This document shows positions 27,184 through 35,850 of a stretch of 64,000 nt of DNA, one piece after another. The first letter of the stretch is position 1; the number at the start of each line of letters is the position of its first letter. Origin of the DNA: Nostoc desertorum CM1-VF14 (GTDB taxonomy: Bacteria > Cyanobacteriota > Cyanobacteriia > Cyanobacteriales > Nostocaceae); assembly GCA_019359245.1 (NCBI GenBank), contig JAHHHR010000005.1, positions 62,001 to 126,000 on the forward strand, in the 5' to 3' direction. A program made the translations under genes and the position numbers. Under the pieces are notes generated by a model. It worked only from the letters and a program-made list of their open reading frames with translations. It had not been told where the DNA came from and did no database searches.

Positions 27184-27269
27184 CGATTTTCTGGTTTAGC
27201 AAAGCCATCAGCCGATGAAATTAGGAATCAGTTGTTGTATGGATAAATCCTTCCAAATTAAAAATATTC

Positions 27270-27302
27270 AGGTGGTTAGTGTCATTCACTGACCACCTTT
27301 TT
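27270..27302. terminator. Bidirectional hairpin terminator
   Basis: A 12-bp stem (AGGTGGTTAGTG with CACTGACCACCT, one G-T pair), loop TCATT, followed by TTTTT on the plus strand; the minus strand has a T-run a few bases beyond. It lies between the converging ends of the AT-rich orphan gene and the S9 peptidase gene. Confidence 0.8.
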
Positions 27303-27308
27303 GAAACT

Positions 27309-29195
27309 TTATTTCACTATTCCTGAATGACCGGGGATATCTGCCAAAGGTTCAAATCTGCCACCTAAATATTTGGCGAGAAACTCCTCTACGATCGCAA
27401 AAAAGTGCAACCGATTTTCTGGTCTGGCAAAACCATGTCCTTCATCTGTATAAAGCGCATATTTCACTGGTAAACCAGCCTGCTGCATTGCATTGACAAT
27501 TTGATCGCTTTCTGATTGTTTCACTCGCGGATCATTTGCACCTTGACCGATGAGTAAAGGTTTTTGAATTCGGTCAGCGAAAAATAAAGGCGATCGCGAT
27601 TTCAAAAATTCCTCTTCTGTCTCTAAGTTACCGACACGATGAGAAAGCATTGCCTTCAATGGTTCCCAATAAGGCGGTATAGTTTCTATTAAAGTAATCA
27701 GGTTACTTGGCCCCACAATATCCACACCAGCCGCAAAGATTTCTGGTGTAAAAGTTAACCCTACTAGAGTCGCGTAACCACCATAAGAACCGCCCATAAT
27801 CGCAATCTTTTGCGGGTCGGAAATACCTTTTTCTACCAGCCAGTTCACGCTGTCAATCAAGTCATCGTGCATTTTACCAGCCCATTCACGATTTCCGGCA
27901 TTCAAAAATGCTTTACCATAACCAGTGGAACCGCGAAAATTCACTTGCAGAACAGCATAGCCCCGGTTAGCTAGCCATTGCGCTGTGGGAGAGAAACCCC
28001 AAGTATCCCGCGCCCAAGGACCGCCGTGAACTAGTAATACTGTTGGTAGATTTTGAGTAGGTATTCCCACAGGGGTTGTCAGGTAACTGTGGATAGTTAA
28101 GCCATCCCGCGCTTCGTAAGAAATCGGTTGCATTGAAGCTAACTGCAACGTTTCGAGTTTGGGTTGGTTGCTAAAAAGGAAGGTGCTAGTTTTTGACTCT
28201 CGGTTGTAGGCATAGTAATAAACTGGGCCATTGTCAGTTCTATAAGCTACTAGCCAGGTTTTATCTTCCAAGTCGCGGCTAATTATAGAGAATTCTCCAG
28301 GACGCACCTTAGCGATTTCCTCAAAATCTGCGGCGATACTCTGGTCAATTACTTGCCATTCCTGTTTATCTTTGTAGAAAGAAACTGCTTGGATAACTCG
28401 CGTCAGTGGTTGAATGATTATCCCCACGACATCATACTGCTGGTCTTCAGCAATGACAGTTTCTTGCCGGGTGTCTAAGTCAACAGCTAGCAAACGTTTG
28501 GCGTTAGCATCGTGATTCCCTTGAATATAAAGGGTTTTACCATCATCTGAGAAGCTAACAGAATTCCCTTCTTCCTCTGACCCCCAGTGGCGGAGAGTTT
28601 CCCACTGTTTATCGGGTTTCTGCAATAAGAGGTCGTAACCGCCATCGCGTGTACTAGCTGTCGCTGCACGTATTTGGAAATTAGCGTCAGATGTCCAACT
28701 GATAATGTTACCGGGGTTGTCAGTGTCGAACTCCACAGCACCATTTTTTAAGTTGATGCGGTAAACGTCAAACTTTTGGGGATTGTTCAAGTTCAAAGCT
28801 ACCAGCATTTGATCTGGAAATTTCGGTTCCAGTTCCACGAGTTCGGCTTTTACACCCTGGAATGGCGTTAAGTCACGCACAATCTTGGAGTGAATATTAA
28901 CCAAATGGAGGTGAAAGTTCTCGTCGCCATCCGAGTCCTGCATATAAATCAACTGGTCGGCGTTATAAGTCCAGAAGAAAATGCGGATACCGCGCTTTTT
29001 GTCGGCAGTTAGTATCTGGTCGTCTTCTTGCCCTACAGTTCGCAACCATACCTGCAAGACATTTTTTTCATCGGGGGCGATATATGCTAAGTACTTGCCA
29101 TCAGGCGAGAGTTGTGGGCTGGTTTTTTCGGGATTCCCAAAGAGAATTTCGCGCGGAATCAACGGTGGTAGGGAGGGCGCTTGAGCAGATGACAT
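27309..29195 (-). CDS. S9-family peptidase (prolyl oligopeptidase / acylaminoacyl-peptidase type)
   Basis: 628 residues. The N-terminal half is a beta-propeller with repeated SPDGKYLAYI, SFSDDGKTLYIQG-like blades that gates access. The catalytic alpha/beta-hydrolase domain starts near residue 380: LLVHGGPWARDTWGF, nucleophile Ser470 in GGSYGGYA, and His in YTDEGHGFARPEN, with Asp in GANDPRV. There is no signal peptide, so it is cytoplasmic. It probably cleaves short peptides or N-acyl peptides. The 21-bp tandem array lies directly upstream of its start. Confidence 0.93.
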   Translation of the reverse strand: MSSAQAPSLPPLIPREILFGNPEKTSPQLSPDGKYLAYIAPDEKNVLQVWLRTVGQEDDQILTADKKRGIRIFFWTYNADQLIYMQDSDGDENFHLHLVNIHSKIVRDLTPFQGVKAELVELEPKFPDQMLVALNLNNPQKFDVYRINLKNGAVEFDTDNPGNIISWTSDANFQIRAATASTRDGGYDLLLQKPDKQWETLRHWGSEEEGNSVSFSDDGKTLYIQGNHDANAKRLLAVDLDTRQETVIAEDQQYDVVGIIIQPLTRVIQAVSFYKDKQEWQVIDQSIAADFEEIAKVRPGEFSIISRDLEDKTWLVAYRTDNGPVYYYAYNRESKTSTFLFSNQPKLETLQLASMQPISYEARDGLTIHSYLTTPVGIPTQNLPTVLLVHGGPWARDTWGFSPTAQWLANRGYAVLQVNFRGSTGYGKAFLNAGNREWAGKMHDDLIDSVNWLVEKGISDPQKIAIMGGSYGGYATLVGLTFTPEIFAAGVDIVGPSNLITLIETIPPYWEPLKAMLSHRVGNLETEEEFLKSRSPLFFADRIQKPLLIGQGANDPRVKQSESDQIVNAMQQAGLPVKYALYTDEGHGFARPENRLHFFAIVEEFLAKYLGGRFEPLADIPGHSGIVK

Positions 29196-29282
29196 ATTTT
29201 CATCCTCTACTTGACTACCCTATTGTCACTTGGTTATGAAAATGACAATTCATCCTATTGGGTGAACCTAATTGGAGAATAT

Positions 29283-29534
29283 GTAAATGAGTCTTTGATA
29301 CTCGTGAATGAGTCTTTTATACTCGCTGATGAGTCTTTAATACTCGGCGATGAGTCTTTGATACTCGTGAATGAGTCTTTGATACTCGGCGATGAGTCTT
29401 TTATACTCTTGAATGAGTCTTTGATACTCGGCGATGAGTCTTTGATACTCGTGAATGAGTCTTTTATACTCGTGAATGAGTCTTTGATACTCGGCGATGA
29501 GTCTTTTATGCTCGTGAATGAGTCTTTGATACTC
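29283..29534. repeat. Array of twelve 21-bp tandem repeats
   Basis: The unit is (A/G)ATGAGTCTTTGATACTCG plus two or three variable bases, in all about 12 units with few substitutions (GATA/TATA, GTGA/GGCG). As 21 is a multiple of 3, several frames are open on both strands, encoding heptads such as VNESLIL or EYQRLIH. Each unit has GAGT and ACTC arms. The last unit overlaps the recQ stop codon, and the array fills most of the spacer to the S9 peptidase start. Confidence 0.9.
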
Positions 29535-30978
29535 ATTGACGGCAATTATCGCAATGTCCGCAACGCAAGTTAGCAGCTTCTTTGACAAAACCAAAGGCAT
29601 TTAACAAAAACTGCCAACGGCACTGCTTAGTTGTTAGATATTGATGCATCTGTTTAGCAGCGTGTAATTGCGTCGCTGGCTGATTTCCCGCTTTTTGAGC
29701 AATGGTGTAATGAAAAGGATCAAGCCAGTTTAGCTGGCCGTTGCTGTGGAGTAAAGCTAGCGCCGTAGCACCTTCAGGAAATTGTCGGGTTACTGCATTC
29801 ACTTCTCCCTGTTTTGGTAATTTTTTCACAAGTTGCTGCGCTATTTGCTGTTGCGATCGCATTTGTTCTTGAAAAAACTGCTGTCTTTGCTTATCCTCTG
29901 GATCTAACCATCCCGTAGGTTCACTCACTAATGTCAATGCTTCTGCTGGTTTCCCATCCCTTCCAGCGCGGCCAATTTCTTGCACATATTCAGATAACAG
30001 ATGTGGTGCGTGAAAATGGGCAACCCACCTGACATTGCTTTTGTTAATCCCCATGCCAAACGCACAGGTACACACAACAAAGGGAATTTTGCCACCTAAC
30101 CAGTTTGCTTCTACTTCACGGCGTTCTGTCGCACCCAGTCCCGCATGATAACTAGCTGTCGCATAACCCATCTCTGCTAACCATTGGGCTAAATCTTCGC
30201 TATCTCGTCTCGTGCGAACATAAACTAACCCCGATTGTTGCGGTCTATTTTGAATAAACTTTAATAATTGTTGTTTTCTACCTCGTGGTGTCCAAGCAAT
30301 GCGAACGCTGGGATGCAAATTAGGACGGTAGGGATTCAAGCGGAAAATCTCTGGTTGCTGTAATTGTAAAACTGTTTGAATAGTTTTTTGAGCTGAAGGG
30401 TCAGCAGTCGCGGTAAAAGCGGCGATGCTGATTTTTGTTCCCGGTGGTTTTGATTTTAGCAATGCAGGACGCACAGCCCCTAATCTGCGATAAGCTGGGC
30501 GAAATGTGTCTCCCCACTGCACTAGACAATGGGCTTCATCCAAAATTAAGCCATTAATTTGCAATTGCGGGTGACATAATCTCTCCCACACTGGCGTACT
30601 TAGCAAAGTTTCTGGCGATAAATAAAGTAATCTTAGTTGTTGATGTTCTAAAGCTTGTAGAGTTGCACGGCGTTGGGATGAAGGTAATTCACTATGCAAA
30701 AGTGCAGCTTTTTGATTACTTTCTCGTAGTTCCTGTACTTGATTTTCCATCAACGCCACTAAGGGTGAAACTACCAATGTTAACCCTGTTTGTAGGAGTG
30801 CAGGAAGTTGAAAACAAATAGACTTTCCTCCACCTGTAGGCATAATAATCAGCGCATCTTTTTGTGCCAATAAACTACTGACAATTTCGCCTTGTGGTGG
30901 GCGGAAATCTTCATAACCCCAGATTTTTTGAAAAGTTGCGCGAACTTCTTGCCAAGATTTTGTTGTAGGCTGATTCAT
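29533..30978 (-). CDS. RecQ-family ATP-dependent DNA helicase, short form
   Basis: 481 residues. Walker A Lys52 in MPTGGGKSICFQ, DEAH at 147-150 (LILDEAHCLVQWG), FTATADP, ASYHAGL, CTCAFGMGINKSNVRWVAHF and QEIGRAGRDG. The C-terminal zinc site is reduced to a tail CRWQ...CGHCDNC two residues before the stop. The RQC winged helix and HRDC domain of long RecQ are absent, as in many cyanobacterial RecQ copies. It unwinds DNA 3' to 5' in repair. Its stop codon lies in the last unit of the 21-bp array, so the gene end may have been set by repeat expansion. Confidence 0.92.
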   Translation of the reverse strand: MNQPTTKSWQEVRATFQKIWGYEDFRPPQGEIVSSLLAQKDALIIMPTGGGKSICFQLPALLQTGLTLVVSPLVALMENQVQELRESNQKAALLHSELPSSQRRATLQALEHQQLRLLYLSPETLLSTPVWERLCHPQLQINGLILDEAHCLVQWGDTFRPAYRRLGAVRPALLKSKPPGTKISIAAFTATADPSAQKTIQTVLQLQQPEIFRLNPYRPNLHPSVRIAWTPRGRKQQLLKFIQNRPQQSGLVYVRTRRDSEDLAQWLAEMGYATASYHAGLGATERREVEANWLGGKIPFVVCTCAFGMGINKSNVRWVAHFHAPHLLSEYVQEIGRAGRDGKPAEALTLVSEPTGWLDPEDKQRQQFFQEQMRSQQQIAQQLVKKLPKQGEVNAVTRQFPEGATALALLHSNGQLNWLDPFHYTIAQKAGNQPATQLHAAKQMHQYLTTKQCRWQFLLNAFGFVKEAANLRCGHCDNCRQ

Positions 30979-31061
30979 AGTCTATAGTAAATACACCTAT
31001 ATTCTTGAAAAGTGAATATGAACATAATGTTTACTAAAACAACCGCAAAGTAAGAGATAAA

Positions 31062-31565
31062 TTAAGAATTATTTGGTGCAAGTTTAGAAAATTTTTGGAT
31101 TAAAAAGTTTTGCTGCATAGTTAATTCTTTGTCTGAGCAGTAGCTATTAATCTCGTTGACTATCGAATTTTCTTCCGTACTACTTCTTGTCAAAGATACC
31201 AAAAATCTCTGTGTTGCTGGCAGATTATTTTTTTCTATAGCTATTGCTGCATTATTCAACTCGTTGCTGATGTTTTGATAAAATGTAAGAAAGCGCATTT
31301 GGAAACCTTGCAAGTTTCCATCTTTAATTTCTAGCGCTTTCATCTCCTTGGCAAGTGGATTTATCTTACTAGCAAGTTCAGTTAAAGCTTTAGAATTTGC
31401 CGAATTAGGATTTTTACCGAATTCCTGACCTAGAGTTGATGCCTGATTAGCAACCTTTATAACTTTGCTACATTGGGCAACTTTACTTTCTTCACAACCT
31501 ACAAATAATAATGCGATCGCAGTACTTATTGAAACTATAAAACTTTGCTTAAATACACGTTGCAT
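31062..31565 (-). CDS. Predicted lipoprotein, function unknown
   Basis: 167 residues. Signal peptide with lipobox LFVGC, acylated Cys24 predicted. The mature part is helical (SNSKALTELASKINPLAKEMKALEIKDG, FYQNISNELNNAAIAIEKNNLPATQRF), giving an alpha-helical bundle, with one further Cys pair candidate (C32 in VAQCSK and the C of NSYCSD). I do not recognise a family. It is a single gene, upstream of recQ on the same strand by 83 bases. Confidence 0.65.
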   Translation of the reverse strand: MQRVFKQSFIVSISTAIALLFVGCEESKVAQCSKVIKVANQASTLGQEFGKNPNSANSKALTELASKINPLAKEMKALEIKDGNLQGFQMRFLTFYQNISNELNNAAIAIEKNNLPATQRFLVSLTRSSTEENSIVNEINSYCSDKELTMQQNFLIQKFSKLAPNNS

Positions 31566-32048
31566 AAATTCTCTTATCTCTAGTTATGTTTCGGAAAAGT
31601 TAGCCAGCATAAATAAATATTCAGCGAAAATACTTTTTTCTTAAAAGAATCTTGATTTATGCTGTCCTGTTACTTTATACTTGCTTTTCTAGACGATGTG
31701 TATGTAATTACACTTAAATAACAGAATTTTAAATTCTATATGTGACAAGCCACTTTGTGTCTACGCTTACCTGAATCGCTTGCTTTAAGCCTCTAACAAC
31801 CTGCTGTACCAGCACAAATTTACCGATATATCCTAGATTTTTTGGACAGCAATCCCACTCATGAACAAATTGCTGAATTTAAATCTACTCCCGAGATGCA
31901 AGGTTGCTGCTCCCTGCTCCCTTTCCTCTTCGTTGACGCAGGCATTCACTTACACAGCTACAATGATTTCAAGGAAAATTTTTAGCAGAACCACAACGCT
32001 GAGAATTAGCCTAAAAGTATCTTATGGTGCGATCGCAGGAGGCAAAAA
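31566..32048. other. Intergenic region with a small gene relic
   Basis: 483 bases between divergent genes. It holds the relic at 31812-31900 described next, then CCCTGCTCCCTTTCC-type simple sequence. AGGAGG before 32049 is the ribosome site of the next gene. Confidence 0.45.
31812..31900 (+). pseudogene. Relic of a small antitoxin-like gene
   Basis: The frame from 31812 reads QIYRYILDFLDSNPTHEQ, then IAEFKSTPEMQ, before running into simple sequence. Cyanobacteria have many small proteins with the pattern FL-SNPT-EQI--FK-----QER; this looks like the middle of one, without start or end. The identification is from pattern memory only. Confidence 0.35.
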
Positions 32049-32786
32049 ATGAGCTTGGCTGGATTAAGAATTGTGTTGGTAGAACCAGCTGGGCCGATAA
32101 ATATCGGAGCGATCGCCAGGGTAATGAAAAATTTCGGGCTATATAATTTAGTATTAGTGAACCCCCAATGCGATCCGCTATCGACGGAAGCTTTGATGAT
32201 GGCTGTTCATGGTCAGGAAATTATAGAATCTGCGGTATTAGTGCCGACCTTACCAGAAGCATTGCATGGATGTGTACGAGCGATCGCTACTACTGGTCGC
32301 GTTCGCAGTTTAGAAACACCTTTAGAAAATCCCCGCACTGCATTACCCTGGTTACTGGAGGAACCAGAAAAACCCGCAGCACTTATTTTTGGCAGAGAAG
32401 ACCGGGGATTAAGCAATGAAGAATTAAATTATGCCCAGAGGTTTGTTGGCATTCCCACAAGTCCAGATTATGTAGCCCTCAATTTAGCTACCGCCGTAGC
32501 AATCTGCTGTTATGAATTGTCACAATGTGTCCAGCCTGACACTCAGAATATAACCCAAACTGAACTCGCACCCCTAGATGTTGTGGAAGGATACTACCAG
32601 CAACTAGAATCACTATTACTGAAAATTGGTTATATATATCCCCATACGGCAGCTAGTCGCATGGGAAAATTTCGCCAACTATATAATCGCGCTCACCTGA
32701 AATCTGGGGAAGTAGCCATGCTCAGAGGAATTTTGCAGCAGGTCGAATGGGCCCTTAAAAACCAAAGGGATGGTGAAAACTTGTAA
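32049..32786 (+). CDS. trmJ: SPOUT tRNA/rRNA 2'-O-methyltransferase, TrmJ-like
   Basis: 245 residues. The SpoU knot is complete: motif 1 VEPAGPINIGAIARVMKNFG near residue 11, motif 2 LIFGREDRGLSNEEL, and motif 3 IPTSPDYVALNLATAVAICCYEL. The C-terminal helical extension (GYIYPHTAASRMGKFRQLYNRAHL...LRGILQQVEWAL) is that of TrmJ, which methylates the ribose of position 32 in tRNA. AGGAGG lies seven bases before the ATG. It is a single gene. Confidence 0.88.
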   Translation: MSLAGLRIVLVEPAGPINIGAIARVMKNFGLYNLVLVNPQCDPLSTEALMMAVHGQEIIESAVLVPTLPEALHGCVRAIATTGRVRSLETPLENPRTALPWLLEEPEKPAALIFGREDRGLSNEELNYAQRFVGIPTSPDYVALNLATAVAICCYELSQCVQPDTQNITQTELAPLDVVEGYYQQLESLLLKIGYIYPHTAASRMGKFRQLYNRAHLKSGEVAMLRGILQQVEWALKNQRDGENL

Positions 32787-32960
32787 TTATTTGTTTAGTA
32801 TATACGCAAGCATCCCCCCAAAATATTTAATATGGCTTAAACTGAACACAAAAATGCTACTTAGTGGCAAAGTGGAATTTGAGTATTAATATTGCTTAAA
32901 GATTAAGTTTTGGGTTAGGAGTCTGCAAGAAAACAGTCAAGTGGGTCACAAGGAGTAATT

Positions 32961-34526
32961 GTGTCAGAGTCAAGTGACGAACTAACAGCTTTCTCGCGGC
33001 GACAACCCTTAAATCGCCGCCAACGGCCACAGAAAGTTCAAAAAGTGGTAAAGAAGAAAGTTAAAGTTAATAGCCAGCAGCAAGCTGCAAATGGACGAGA
33101 AGAGGCACTAACACGCCCAAAAAATCAAATCAGTCCCCCTTCAACCCCTGGTGCTACACGTAGGTTAAAATCGGGGTTAGTCATGCCAACGGCAGTAAAA
33201 CCAGTGCCTAGTGTAAAGGGAAAAATTCCTCCCTTTCGGCCAGGTGCTGTGATGGTGAAAACAGTACGGATGGAAAAGCCAAAAAGAAACCTGCGTTCAT
33301 CACGAAAGACGCGGTTAAAGCCAATGGCCAAAACCTTGTTGTATGTTGTGCGGTTGTTGATTGTGGGTGTTGGCATGGGTGCAATTGTTGGCACAGCATT
33401 GTCAGTATTAGACCCGGCTAATCGCATCAGCACAACTTATGCGCCGCCATCTAATAATAGTAATATGGGGCGATCGCAGCCACAACCTACCCAAACTCCC
33501 CCAACCACAGCTTCGAGTCTATATCTATCTCAGGAAATTACCTCTTTAAAAAATGTCGTGCAAAATTTGGCGACGACCAACCCAAATCTTACACCCGGTG
33601 TTTTCTTGGTAGATTTAGATACTGGTAATTATGTAGATGTCAATGGCTCTACCAGTTTTCCAGCAGCTAGCACCATTAAAGTGCCGATTTTAATCGCTTT
33701 TTTCCAGGATGTGGACGCGGGGAAAATTCGCCTTGATGAAATGCTGACCATGCAACAAGATATGGTAGCTGGCGGTTCGGGAAATCTGCAATACAAACCT
33801 GCCGGAACTCAGTACGCTGCTCTGGAAGTCGTCACTAAAATGATTACAATCAGCGACAACACGGCGACAAATATGCTGATTGCGCGGTTGGGAGGGATGG
33901 AGGTGTTAAACCAGCGTTTTCGGGACTGGGGATTGACAACCACAACAATTCGGAATCAACTTCCAGATTTGCAAGGCACAAACACCACTAGTCCCAAAGA
34001 ATTGGGGAATTTAATGGCGATTGTAAGTCAAGGAAATTTAGTGAGTATGCCATCACGCGATCTCATGCTCGATATATTGCGTCGTACTCAGAGAGACACT
34101 CTGCTACCATCCGGTTTGGGAGCAGGAGCAAGAGCATACCACAAAACGGGCGATATTGGCACAATGTTGGCAGATACAGGTTTAATTGCTCTGCCAACTG
34201 GTAAGCGCTATGTAGCTGCTGTTATGGTACAACGCCCCAATAACGACCCTCGCGCCGAAAAATTGATCAGTTCAATTTCTCGTGCTGCCTACCAAGAGTT
34301 TAGCCAGAATGCTGTCACACCCAACAGTACCACAAGCATTATACCCGCAAACGGTTATCAGCCCCAGGTTGCGAGTCCAGTACCCAATAATACAACAGGC
34401 ATCTTACCTATGAACGTTTATCAGCCTCCTGTTGTCAGTCCTGTACCCAACAGTATGGGAAGTACAGTACCCGCAAACGGTTATCAATCTCCAGTTATGA
34501 ATCCACAGTATTATCCTCCAAGATAA
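32961..34526 (+). CDS. Class A beta-lactamase-like serine hydrolase, membrane anchored
   Basis: 521 residues, GTG start with AAGGAG upstream. Residues 1-122 are very basic and Pro/Arg-rich, cytoplasmic. One membrane segment at about 123-148. The catalytic domain has Ser237-T-I-Lys240, Ser298-Asp-Asn300 and Lys395-Thr-Gly397, the three penicillin-recognising motifs. The omega-loop Glu needed for deacylation in true class A lactamases is not seen (RNQLPDLQGTNTTSP there), so it is more likely a peptidoglycan-acting or inactive relative than a resistance enzyme. The C-terminal 80 residues hold three imperfect repeats of about 24 residues (PANGYQPQVASPVPN). Confidence 0.85.
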   Translation: MSESSDELTAFSRRQPLNRRQRPQKVQKVVKKKVKVNSQQQAANGREEALTRPKNQISPPSTPGATRRLKSGLVMPTAVKPVPSVKGKIPPFRPGAVMVKTVRMEKPKRNLRSSRKTRLKPMAKTLLYVVRLLIVGVGMGAIVGTALSVLDPANRISTTYAPPSNNSNMGRSQPQPTQTPPTTASSLYLSQEITSLKNVVQNLATTNPNLTPGVFLVDLDTGNYVDVNGSTSFPAASTIKVPILIAFFQDVDAGKIRLDEMLTMQQDMVAGGSGNLQYKPAGTQYAALEVVTKMITISDNTATNMLIARLGGMEVLNQRFRDWGLTTTTIRNQLPDLQGTNTTSPKELGNLMAIVSQGNLVSMPSRDLMLDILRRTQRDTLLPSGLGAGARAYHKTGDIGTMLADTGLIALPTGKRYVAAVMVQRPNNDPRAEKLISSISRAAYQEFSQNAVTPNSTTSIIPANGYQPQVASPVPNNTTGILPMNVYQPPVVSPVPNSMGSTVPANGYQSPVMNPQYYPPR

Positions 34527-34611
34527 TTTAGGATTTCTGAATGTAGAGTTGCCACAGCAGGATTTACTAAGGCAGCATATAGTAAGCTAGTCAACAAATG
34601 CTCGGAAATCC

Positions 34612-35121
34612 ATGTTTGTTTCTCCTGAAGTCCCACCAAAACACGAATTAGAGGAACTTGCCACGCAGTTTCCGGAGCTAAATGTTCCCGCAGTGGAGAC
34701 TTGTTTAGCCTTTTTGAAAACTACAGCCCTTGTTTATGGCGCATTGGATGCCCATTTGGCTCGCCATCAACTGTCTATGGGTAAATTTACAGTTCTCATG
34801 CAATTATTCCGAGCAAATGGTCAGCACTTAACACCTTCAGAATGTGCTGAACGTTCTGGCGTAACTCGTGGAACTATCACTGGATTATTAGACGGTTTGG
34901 AACGAGATGGATGGGTGAAGCGACAACCACACCCAGAAGATAGACGCCGTTTAGTCGTGCAAATGACCGAACAAGGACAACAGAATTTGATAAAGATGCT
35001 GCCAGATCATTTTTGTCGAACTACTGGACTGATAGCTCATTTGAGCCTTACTGAGCAGAAGACACTGATACAACTCTTGTCTAAGCTACAGGCAGGAGTA
35101 CCAGCGATGCGAGATTTTTAA
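34612..35121 (+). CDS. MarR-family transcriptional regulator
   Basis: 169 residues. Winged helix-turn-helix at about 60-125: LMQLFRANGQHLTPSECAERSGVTRGTITGLLDGLERDGWVKRQPHPEDRRRLVVQMT, with the DRR wing typical of MarR. It binds DNA as a dimer and usually responds to phenolics or oxidants. It precedes a small membrane protein gene by 125 bases on the same strand; control of that gene is plausible but unproved. Confidence 0.9.
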   Translation: MFVSPEVPPKHELEELATQFPELNVPAVETCLAFLKTTALVYGALDAHLARHQLSMGKFTVLMQLFRANGQHLTPSECAERSGVTRGTITGLLDGLERDGWVKRQPHPEDRRRLVVQMTEQGQQNLIKMLPDHFCRTTGLIAHLSLTEQKTLIQLLSKLQAGVPAMRDF

Positions 35122-35246
35122 CTTAAACAAGTAAATATCTTTGAATTCAGGAAATTTTATCCTATTATAATAAGGAACCATATTATATGTAAGCTAATTA
35201 AATTTAGCTGATCTGCCGTTGTTCGTGCATCAAATTTGGAGACTTT

Positions 35247-35780
35247 ATGCCCAAACTCAACGTTAAACAGAAAAACTGGTTGCTCTCTGCTCATGTCGCT
35301 TCTGGTAGCATTTGGTTTGGCTCTGCTCTATGCATGGTTGCCATCGCGTTGAAGAATGCCAATATTACCAATGGCGACGAACTGTATGCGATTAACACAA
35401 CGTTGAAATTACTTGATGATTTCGTGGTTATTCCCTCTGCAAACCTCTCTTTGTTAACAGGAGGACTTCTTTGCTGGCTCACCGTTTGGGGATTCTTCAA
35501 ACACTACTGGGTAATTGTCAAATGGATTGCCACAGTTACTCTGATTGTGGTAGGAACTATATGGCTAGGTCCGTGGGTTAATGCGGTGACAGGTATTTCA
35601 GATGTGGCACGGGAGCAAGCATTGAGCAATCCACTATATATATTCGACTTGAATGGAGTCCTCATAGGTGGTGCAACCCAAACTCTCTGTATACTTGCCA
35701 TCATCGGCATTTCAGTGATCAAACCTTGGGGTAGAAGAGTAGTAAAATCTCAAGAATCTTCTACCTCATCAAGCAGCTAA
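35247..35780 (+). CDS. Four-helix membrane protein, DUF2269-like
   Basis: 177 residues. Four hydrophobic segments (about 12-33, 56-80, 88-108, 135-158) with HVASGSIWFGSALCM at the start and conserved polar residues in the helices (His16, Trp23), the layout of DUF2269-type proteins of unknown function. The Ser-rich tail is cytoplasmic. GGAG lies before the ATG. Upstream at 35141-35171 there is TTGAAT then TATAAT with a wide 19-base spacer, a possible own promoter. Confidence 0.7.
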   Translation: MPKLNVKQKNWLLSAHVASGSIWFGSALCMVAIALKNANITNGDELYAINTTLKLLDDFVVIPSANLSLLTGGLLCWLTVWGFFKHYWVIVKWIATVTLIVVGTIWLGPWVNAVTGISDVAREQALSNPLYIFDLNGVLIGGATQTLCILAIIGISVIKPWGRRVVKSQESSTSSSS

Positions 35781-35850
35781 AAAAATCCAAGTGCGATCGC
35801 CACCAGCTTTTTGTTTTTAAAAGCTCAACTATAGTGTTATCTCTTAATTC

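Noticed and set aside
29283..29534. Could the 21-bp array be a CRISPR?
   Set aside because: Units are contiguous without spacers of unique sequence, and there are no cas genes.
29211..29573. Open frames on both strands across the 21-bp array (120, 96 and 87 codons)
   Set aside because: They are open only because the unit length is a multiple of three; no ribosome site and no unique sequence supports translation. Kept as a repeat feature.
31861..32052. 63-codon plus-strand frame before trmJ
   Set aside because: It runs through simple sequence in a different frame from the antitoxin-like relic and has no ribosome site.
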